Assembly: GCA_963920575.1 (NCBI GenBank)
Contig: OY986964.1
Location: 31,857,597 to 31,921,596 of the forward strand
Length of the DNA: 64,000 bases
Direction: 5' to 3'
Source of the DNA: Narthecium ossifragum
Taxonomy: Eukaryota; Streptophyta; Magnoliopsida; Dioscoreales; Nartheciaceae
Positions within the stretch are counted from its first letter, which is position 1. Every line of letters begins with the position of its first letter. Below are positions 62,200 to 64,000 of this stretch, one piece after another. The notes under the pieces are model-generated. The model saw nothing but the letters and a program-made list of their open reading frames with translations. It had not been told where the DNA came from and made no database searches. Position numbers and translations under genes: made by a program.

Positions 62200-64000
62200 T
62201 TTGGCTTTGTTAGTCTCCGAGCGATGCTTTACTGACTATTTTTATCCTATTTCAGGTACAACAGACCCTAGTACGAGTTAGATCAAGTTTGGAGTCAAAA
62301 CGAGCTCATTTGGGCAATTCCAGCACAAATGATCGATCATCACATCAGGAAAGGATCGATCATTTAAGTGCATTAACCTGACAGAGAGCATCATTTCAAA
62401 GGATCGATCTTCAAGGAAGAAAAGGATTGATCATTTATGCACGACAACAGTGACAAAGAGCAAGGTTTAGAAGGATCGATCTTTCTTCATAGAATGATCG
62501 ATCATCCACGGGGCGTGATCAATAACACAAGGAGATGATCGATCATCTCCTATTGGAATGATCGATCATCTACGGGACGTAGCCAACAATTGAAGACCAA
62601 ATGATCGATCTTCACCCTATGAAATGATTGATCATTTGATAGCAGTTAAGCAAAATCAAAGGCCCAGATCTAATCCGAGTTAAGGGGATACCTAGGCTAT
62701 AAATAGGCATCTTTTAGGGTTTTTGGGGGCTCTCTAGACTCTCTCTTGGATGTTTAGAGGTTAAGGAGAGCGAGCACTCATTCTTAGTTTCTTTTTCCTC
62801 TTGTTAACTTTTCTTTTTAGAATCTTTTGGGAGGAAATCTATGACGGAAGAGCTTCATTAACCTTCATCTACGGATCAAACCCTCAAGATGAGTAGTTAA
62901 ACTCCTCGCCATGGGATTCTTATGATGTATCTAGGATTTCTATTAGGGATTCCTAAGATTTAGGGCTTGTATACCTCTTTGAATGGTTTGTATGGATTGA
63001 TCTTAATTTCTTTATGAATTTGGTGTGATTTTATTATTAGTAGATGAATGATTTGTTCCTTTATGTGTAGATCTAGGTCTTGAGCATGTTAGGGCTTGAG
63101 ATTAGAGATTCTCATCAAAACATTCATGCTAGAACCATGGATGTGAGGATTTTCTTCTCGAGATTAAGAGTTTTGTGATGCTATGACCATTACACGTAAT
63201 GCTAGAACCATTGTGACCAACTCTTAATCTGTTATTCATCTTAATTCAAGATTAGGGATTTTGTAGTGTTAGTACCACTACGCTAGTGCTAGAACCACTA
63301 GGGTAATTCTAATCCTTCTAATCCTTGATACATTCTATTTGGCGATCTCAAGGTGCTAGAACCATCTTGATCTTACACCTAAATCCATATTATACTACTT
63401 TCTCGCAATGAATTTATCCTAATCAGAGGATTCATTAGCAGTTATCATAACTAATCATTAGGTCACTGACTTTTAGATAATTGCTCTCACCGACAAGGCA
63501 TCCTAACTGGAACTTATTGAGTGATAGGGAGAACTAGTCATTCACCTATCAACCATTAGGAAAACCATTCAGTTTGGTTAGCTCGTTCTAATTCTAGGAA
63601 GACCTGGTAGAATCCTAATTATTGATTAAGAATTCCTTGGTACATTTTCTCGTATTTATCAATCATTTAGTATAAAGTTAGTTTAATTCCAATTCTAAAT
63701 CTTTTCTCAACTTATTGGTAGGAATACTTAGATTGAGTTTAGTAGATTAATTATTTTCCTACGTATTCCCTGTGGATTCGACTCGGACTCACTGGATGTG
63801 AGGACCTGTCCCTCTATTCCTATGGCTCGTTGTTGACCACAAGGGCAATTTGGTAAATTGCGCCTCGTCGGTTAGTTTCTCACCCGTGTGCACACACTGA
63901 CATTGTTTGGTGTATGTGGTTGAATAGAATGGTTAGGTGGACCCGGGATCGGAAGATCCCAGCTCGGGCGCGCAACAGCTTGCTTTTGGGCAGCTGGCGG
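62200..64000 (+). mobile_element. Probable LTR retrotransposon promoter and non-coding leader, truncated by window
   Basis: A TATA box (GGCTATAAATAGG, about 62695-62707) is followed by a GGGTTTTTGGGGGCTCTCTAG leader of the kind seen in LTR R regions. The words CCCTGTGGATTCGACTCGG near 63770 resemble the tail of long leaders of plant Ty3/gypsy elements. Upstream, 62300-62640, is a GATCGATC repeat field. The word TGCTAGAACCA recurs near 63128, 63210, 63280 and 63353. No coding frame is visible before the window ends. Class and borders are uncertain. Confidence 0.4.
62300..62640. repeat. Interspersed ATGATCGATCAT motif repeats
   Basis: Nine copies of a 10-12 bp palindromic core, (A/G)(A/T)GAT(C/T)GATC(A/T)T, at irregular 20-60 bp spacing, sitting just upstream of the TATA box at 62697. 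Clustered palindromes before a promoter could be transcription-factor binding sites in a U3 region. Confidence 0.8.

Noticed and set aside
1..64000. tRNA genes, CRISPR arrays, bacterial-style operons
   Set aside because: I saw none; the initiator-tRNA-like words at 237 and 53251-53387 are retrotransposon primer-binding sites.

Overview
This is a 64 kb piece of a flowering-plant nuclear genome. It has split genes with GT-AG introns, abundant small transposable elements, and proteins that match plant-only families. A monocot is likely, because the SOS1 protein reads most like the grass version as I remember it, its first exon is GC-rich, and Tourist-type elements are numerous. I cannot name the species. 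Coordinates 28257-28456 are an assembly gap.

Layout: (1) 1-450 holds Cassandra-like TRIM retrotransposon remnants. (2) 900-6993 (+) is the 3' half of CDC16/APC6, a TPR subunit of the anaphase-promoting complex; its 5' half lies outside the window. (3) 7000-11000 is a low-complexity, repeat-rich spacer with a 1 kb tandem array, a GC-rich minisatellite and a full-length 5S rRNA pseudogene. (4) 11297-20732 (-) is a complete seven-exon plant DYRK-type kinase (LisH motif plus kinase domain, 1130 aa) with a GC-AG intron. (5) 20.7-33.9 kb is a transposon-rich block: a Pack-MULE carrying an LRR gene fragment, Tourist-like MITEs, an LTR, an ATCGGTAG-rich repeat, and a decayed hAT transposase gene interrupted by a MITE. 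(6) 33993-57744 (+) is a complete 23-exon SOS1 plasma-membrane Na+/H+ antiporter gene (1152 aa) whose introns hold two Tourist MITEs, a hAT MITE and a Cassandra cluster. (7) 58497-61466 (-) is an intronless 989-aa DYW-type PPR protein resembling Arabidopsis At4g33170. (8) 61698-62175 (-) is a dead CIPK kinase fragment. (9) 62.2-64 kb looks like the LTR and leader of another retrotransposon.

The four real genes are unrelated housekeeping or stress genes (cell cycle, kinase signalling, sodium export, organelle RNA editing). They do not form an operon-like unit. SOS1 is normally activated by a CIPK (SOS2) with a CBL (SOS3), so the dead CIPK fragment 4 kb downstream is a curious neighbour; its NAF region reads like CIPK6 rather than SOS2/CIPK24.

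I found no convincing new molecular system. The most informative signals are the well-delimited transposon insertions with readable target-site duplications, the repeated capture of gene or RNA fragments (LRR, 5S, CIPK), and the unexplained ATCGGTAG and GATCGATC repeat fields. All splice sites and protein lengths were worked out by eye.
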